The translations under genes were made by a program, and so were the position numbers. A DNA stretch of 64,000 nucleotides from Murimonas intestini. GTDB taxonomy: Bacteria > Bacillota > Clostridia > Lachnospirales > Lachnospiraceae. Below are positions 60,640 through 64,000 of the stretch, piece by piece. The stretch is from contig QGGY01000005.1 in NCBI GenBank assembly GCA_003148945.1, positions 62,001-126,000 on the forward strand. The letters run 5' to 3'. The notes below the pieces were generated by a model. It ran no database searches and was not told the DNA's origin. It was given only the letters and a program-made list of their open reading frames with translations. Numbering within the stretch: position 1 is the stretch's first letter; each line of letters starts with the position of its first letter.

Positions 60640-61635
60640 TCATTTATCAGCAAAAGCTGAAATTATGGAATCAAAAATCTTTATATTTTTCGCTCCGATC
60701 TGTGCCATTACTCTTTGCAGCGAATGGCGGTTCGTTAGTGCAGCAGGATTCTCAGGATCCAGTTCCAGCACTCTGCTGTTGATAGTCTCTGACATCTGGA
60801 AATTTCCCTGCCTTTCCGCAGCTTTCAATCCGTCAGAAAGGAGACGGCACATTATATCCTTGTGCACAGGGTGGCGCTGGAAGTCTCTCCATGCCAATTC
60901 TGTCCAGCGAAGGACGTCCTTATCCTTCCTGTGCCAGGCAAGAACATTGCAGACAGGAAGGTACTGTGCCGCCTTCACGTCAAAATCCCCGCTGTCATCA
61001 CAAAAAGAATAGTAATAGTCTGACAGTTCTTTCTTCCCGGCAAGACAGCAGTCTAGAAAACACTGGCAGCAGAGGTAGAAATCATTCTTCAGGTCCTCAA
61101 CAGAAAGCTTTTCCATCATCCGGATATTCCGCTCATAGTCCAGTGTCCCCATTTTAGCATGGCGTATGAGAATGTCCGCAAACTGAACAGGACCGTAAGC
61201 AATTAGCTGCTCATGGATTATACCATGCCAGTAAGGCTTTTTGTCTGTTCTTCGTTTTACCATGCGAAGATAATAGAATACACAGCCGTGTTCGGGACGT
61301 TCATAAGGCATCAGCAGCGCTGAGCTCCCTCTGAGGGTCTCCTTCAGCCCGGACAGCTTTGCCGCATTCTCTGCATCCACCACATCATCTGCATCCAGCC
61401 ACATTATGTAGTCGCCGCTTGCCTTTTCAAAGGAAGCATTTCTGGCAGCGGCAAAATCATCCTTCCACACATAATCAAATACCTTATCAGTATATCTGAG
61501 AGCAATTTCCCGGCTGCTGTCTGAAGAACCGGTATCCAGCACAATAATTTCATCAGCAAACAATGCTGCTCCCTGCAGGCAGCGCTCAAGCACATTTTCT
61601 TCGTTTTTTTCTATAATACAGACACTGATTTTCAT
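60640..61635 (-). CDS. GT2 glycosyltransferase with helical tail (copy B)
   Basis: A 331-residue relative of the enzyme at 46739: VCIIEKNEENVLERCLQGAALFADEIIVLDTG, DDFAAARNASFEKASGDYIMWLDADDV, then a TPR-like C-terminal half (DLKNDFYLCCQCFLDCCLAG). The central part has ERPEHGCVFYYLRMVKRRT before an IHEQL motif that recurs as IHEVI in copy A. It is transcribed leftwards with LytTR copy B (94-nt gap). It belongs to the cluster by similarity and position, and may act on the same peptide or on a second one. Confidence 0.85.
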   Translation of the reverse strand: MKISVCIIEKNEENVLERCLQGAALFADEIIVLDTGSSDSSREIALRYTDKVFDYVWKDDFAAARNASFEKASGDYIMWLDADDVVDAENAAKLSGLKETLRGSSALLMPYERPEHGCVFYYLRMVKRRTDKKPYWHGIIHEQLIAYGPVQFADILIRHAKMGTLDYERNIRMMEKLSVEDLKNDFYLCCQCFLDCCLAGKKELSDYYYSFCDDSGDFDVKAAQYLPVCNVLAWHRKDKDVLRWTELAWRDFQRHPVHKDIMCRLLSDGLKAAERQGNFQMSETINSRVLELDPENPAALTNRHSLQRVMAQIGAKNIKIFDSIISAFADK

Positions 61636-61744
61636 ACTTCCTCCAAATGGCAGTGTGTTTATTTTCCTATTATTGTATCAGTTATCAGGAAAGATTTCCA
61701 CCTGTTTTAACAGGCTGCTGCCAAAATGATTTTCAGGGGTAAAC

Positions 61745-61803
61745 TTGACGCAGGAGGGAAAAGGGTTTAAACTAAGTTTAAAAATTATAAATTAGTTTAA
61801 ACC
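61745..61803 (+). promoter_or_regulatory. Promoter and self-operator of the LacI-family gene
   Basis: TTGACG (61745-61750) and TAAACT (61768-61773) make a promoter with a 17-bp spacer. GGTTTAAACTAA (61764-61775) and TTAGTTTAAACC (61792-61803) are exact 12-bp inverted repeats that overlap the -10, and a third half-site AGTTTAAA lies between them. This is the expected arrangement for autorepression. Confidence 0.65.
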
Positions 61804-61816
61804 GGAGTTGATTATA

Positions 61817-62860
61817 TTGAAAGTGAAAGCAGCTGATATAGCAAGAAAGTTAAATCTTTCTAAGGCGACAGTCTCACTGGCGCTGAATGGCAAGACGGGT
61901 GTCAGTCCAAAGACCAGGGAGGCAGTATTGAAATGCCTGAATGATATGGAGAAGGGGAGCTGCATCAGGGACAGTGAGGATGGCCCTCCTGCCAGAAAGC
62001 AGATGATAAAGATCATCATTGTGAATAAGAAAAAGGGCATTATCACGGATTCTGAGCTGGATTTGTGGACGGATGTATTTAAAGTGTTTGACCGCGAGAC
62101 AAAGCGTCTCGGATATACATTGGGAATCACATATACGGAGATGAAAGAGGAGGAGATTGAGCGGGTGATAGAGGATGCCTGCCAGGAGGAAGTGGCTGGC
62201 ATTATACTGGATGCCACTGAAATGGAGAAGGATGATTTCAGGCCATTTTGCAGGATCAGCAAACCTATGGTCATCTATGATAATGACCTGGATGTGCATT
62301 ATAACTGTGTGGCTATAGATAATGCCGCGGCAGTTGGCAGTCTTGTGGATTATCTGGCGGCTCAGGGATGCCAAAATATCAGGTATCTTGCAAATGAAGT
62401 GGATATCTATAATTTTAGCCAGAGACGGGCAGGATTCAGGATGGGACTTGAAAAAAACGGCATTCCAGCCGATGAAAGCCTTATAGTAAGGGCAGGAACT
62501 ACAATAGATGACGTCTCAGAAAAGATGGAGCGGTATCTTGATAAGAATGATCTGCCGGATGCGTTCATTATGGAGAATTATCAGGTTTCCATAGGAGTGA
62601 TGAGGGCGCTGAGAAAAAAGGGAATACAGGTGCCGCAGGATGTGTCCCTGGCAGGCGTGGATGAGCTGCCCAGTTACATGACAGGTGAGTGTCGTCTCAC
62701 AACAGTCAGGGTGGCCCATGCCCAGCGCGCCCAGGCAGTCATGATGTTTCTGGAAAAAGAGATCAGGGAGCCTGTGGCGGCAAAGTTTAAGATATTTTCT
62801 AACAGTGAGCTCATCAGGGGGAACAGTGTGAAGGAAAGCGGGGAGAGTGTCTATGAATAA
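61817..62860 (+). CDS. LacI-family transcriptional regulator
   Basis: A 347-residue repressor. The start is probably TTG 61817, 9 nt after CGGAG, which places KAADIARKLNLSKATVSLALNGKTGVSPKTREAV at the N-terminus as in all LacI proteins. Residues ~65-340 form the periplasmic-binding-like effector domain with IPQDVSLAGVDELPS-type late motif (VPQDVSLAGVDELPSYMT). The sugar sensed is unknown. It is cotranscribed with queH, which overlaps its end by 8 nt, an odd pairing. Confidence 0.9.
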   Translation: MKVKAADIARKLNLSKATVSLALNGKTGVSPKTREAVLKCLNDMEKGSCIRDSEDGPPARKQMIKIIIVNKKKGIITDSELDLWTDVFKVFDRETKRLGYTLGITYTEMKEEEIERVIEDACQEEVAGIILDATEMEKDDFRPFCRISKPMVIYDNDLDVHYNCVAIDNAAAVGSLVDYLAAQGCQNIRYLANEVDIYNFSQRRAGFRMGLEKNGIPADESLIVRAGTTIDDVSEKMERYLDKNDLPDAFIMENYQVSIGVMRALRKKGIQVPQDVSLAGVDELPSYMTGECRLTTVRVAHAQRAQAVMMFLEKEIREPVAAKFKIFSNSELIRGNSVKESGESVYE

Positions 62861-63506
62861 AATGAATTACCAGAGGCAGCTGGAGGAGATCATAAGGGAA
62901 AATGAGAGGGCGGGAAGGGTTCCCTCCCTCTTTCTTCACAGCTGCTGTGCGCCCTGCAGCAGTTATGTGCTGGAATATCTGTCCTCTTATTTTAAGATCA
63001 CCGTGTTTTATTACAACCCCAATATCTATCCTGATGAAGAGTACGAAAAGCGTGTTAAAGAGCAGGAACGCCTGACAAAGGAGATACCGGCACGCTATCC
63101 TGTCACTTTTTGCTCAGGACCGTATGATAAGGACAGGTTCTATGATGCTGTAAAAGGTCTTGAGCATACAGGGGAAGGGCATGAAAGATGCTCTGCCTGT
63201 TTCAGGCTGAGGCTTTCGGAGGCGGCCAGGCTGGCAGCTGACGGGGGATATGATTATTATACTACAACCCTTACGATCAGTCCCATGAAGGATGCCCAGA
63301 AACTTAACGAGATCGGTGCTCAGGAGGGGGAAAAATATGGCGTGAAATACCTCCCGTCAGATTTTAAGAAAAAGAACGGCTACAAGCGGTCTACAGAGCT
63401 TTCGGCCATGTACGGCCTGTACCGCCAGAATTACTGCGGCTGTGTCTTTTCAAAACAGGAGAGCCTGAAGAGAAATGAGACGAATGAAAGTCAGAAAGGA
63501 GAGTGA
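62853..63506 (+). CDS. queH: Epoxyqueuosine reductase QueH
   Basis: A 217-residue enzyme for the last step of queuosine tRNA modification. ATG 62853 has GGGGAG 7 nt upstream. The QueH cysteine pairs are present: LHSCCAPCSSYVLEYL near the N-terminus, HERCSACFRLRL in the middle and NYCGCVFS at the end, which hold an FeS cluster and a metal. FYYNPNIYPDEEYEKR and TLTISPMKDAQKLN are further family blocks. Length is normal. A DUF3786 gene follows after 10 nt. Confidence 0.95.
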   Translation: MNKMNYQRQLEEIIRENERAGRVPSLFLHSCCAPCSSYVLEYLSSYFKITVFYYNPNIYPDEEYEKRVKEQERLTKEIPARYPVTFCSGPYDKDRFYDAVKGLEHTGEGHERCSACFRLRLSEAARLAADGGYDYYTTTLTISPMKDAQKLNEIGAQEGEKYGVKYLPSDFKKKNGYKRSTELSAMYGLYRQNYCGCVFSKQESLKRNETNESQKGE

Positions 63507-63516
63507 GGATAAGCAG

Positions 63517-64000
63517 ATGGATAATTATGAGAAAGTCCTTTTGCATGACAGGGAGATGTTTTTAAGAGAAGACCTGGAGGCTGTGCTGAGAAGGACAGGA
63601 CTAGCACTTGTGCAGGAGGGCAGGTATGCGGCAGTCCCCATGCCGGATGAGGTCTACCTGGCAGACTGCCGGACGGGGATCATCTGCAGAAGCTCTGACC
63701 CGCTGGAAAAGGTGGATGTCCATACGCAGCTGCTCATCATGCACTATCTGATCTATTCCCGTGAGACGGCCCGCATCAGCGGGCGTGAACTCCCTTTCAG
63801 GGAAATAAAAGGGGTGGGGCATTTTGAGGCTGCTTTTCTGCGTGAGGTGGAGCCTCTTTTGAAATCTGCCTTTGCCGGGCGCCTGGATGCGTTTAGAGAG
63901 GCGGGCAGGAAGCTGCAGGGTGAACCGGCGGCTTATGGGGATGCCTCAGTGAAACTGCACATTTTTCCAAATATACCTGTCACTTATATTCTTTTTGAAG
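63517..64000 (+). CDS. DUF3786-domain protein (cut by window edge)
   Basis: 161 codons from ATG 63517 to the right edge without a stop. SRETARISGRELPFREIKGVGHFEAAFLREV and GEPAAYGDASVKLHIFPNIPVTYILFE are recognisable as DUF3786, found in anaerobes and sometimes beside corrinoid enzymes. The C-terminus lies outside. Function is not known. It overlaps no other real frame and probably shares the queH transcript. Confidence 0.8.
   Translation, partial: MDNYEKVLLHDREMFLREDLEAVLRRTGLALVQEGRYAAVPMPDEVYLADCRTGIICRSSDPLEKVDVHTQLLIMHYLIYSRETARISGRELPFREIKGVGHFEAAFLREVEPLLKSAFAGRLDAFREAGRKLQGEPAAYGDASVKLHIFPNIPVTYILFE

Noticed and set aside
1-64000. CRISPR arrays, tRNA/rRNA genes, phage or transposase genes
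   Set aside because: Reading both strands I found no regular spacer-repeat series, no cloverleaf with a CCA-ready acceptor, and no integrase, capsid or DDE-type protein. A covariance-model scan would settle the tRNA question.

Overview
The window looks like a chromosomal segment of a gut-type Lachnospiraceae (Firmicutes, Clostridia). This rests on GGAGG-type ribosome binding sites, TTGACA/TATAAT promoters, moderate GC, Clostridia-only small families (DUF6171, DUF6323/DUF6179, DUF2812, DUF3786), many AraC regulators each paired with an intracellular glycosidase, and an NHLM-type peptide export system. I assign no species.

Layout. Positions 1-4.7 kb hold a response regulator, sensor kinase and FtsX-type ABC exporter operon of the antimicrobial-peptide-response type, cut at the left edge. 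From 4.8 to 32 kb is a saccharolytic archipelago: GH51, GH120, GH127, a GH106-like enzyme and GH31. Most lie beside a local regulator (one ArsR-like, four AraC). Between them are an L-asparaginase, a MATE pump, a PadR/DUF2812 pair and conserved unknowns. No sugar transporter is present. From 32 to 40 kb there are ferritin with a Bfd-like ferredoxin, a Na/Pi symporter, a SsuBC-like ABC pair and a large nested palindromic repeat.

The striking part is 39.8-61.6 kb. A sigma-A promoter at 40896 appears to drive one polycistron: STAS antagonist, a formyltransferase-DUF2156 fusion, a MATE transporter fused to an RsbW-like ATPase domain, a membrane PP2C phosphatase, an RsbW-like kinase, a GT2 glycosyltransferase and a Nif11-like precursor peptide. 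A second transcription unit, preceded by a LytTR-type direct repeat, encodes a short HlyD-like protein, two NHLM ABC transporters (one with a C39 protease), a second Nif11-like precursor with a Cys/Ser/Thr core, a class II lanthipeptide synthetase whose cyclase has the ProcM-like CCG zinc motif, a radical SAM/SPASM enzyme and a secreted two-repeat protein. Two 268-residue NTF2/SnoaL-LytTR regulators and two related glycosyltransferases are distributed around the block. I read it as a ribosomally made, multiply modified peptide system under partner-switching plus LytTR control. The product and the target of the partner switch cannot be seen; no sigma factor is encoded here.

The right end holds a LacI regulator, queH and a truncated DUF3786 gene. 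Mobile-DNA traces are small: a 132-bp MITE with 12-bp inverted ends and an 8-bp target duplication at 19.6 kb with two relatives, a two-copy GC-rich hairpin repeat, a 40-bp perfect palindrome, and two back-to-back gene fragments near 29 kb. I saw no tRNA, rRNA, CRISPR array, transposase or phage gene.
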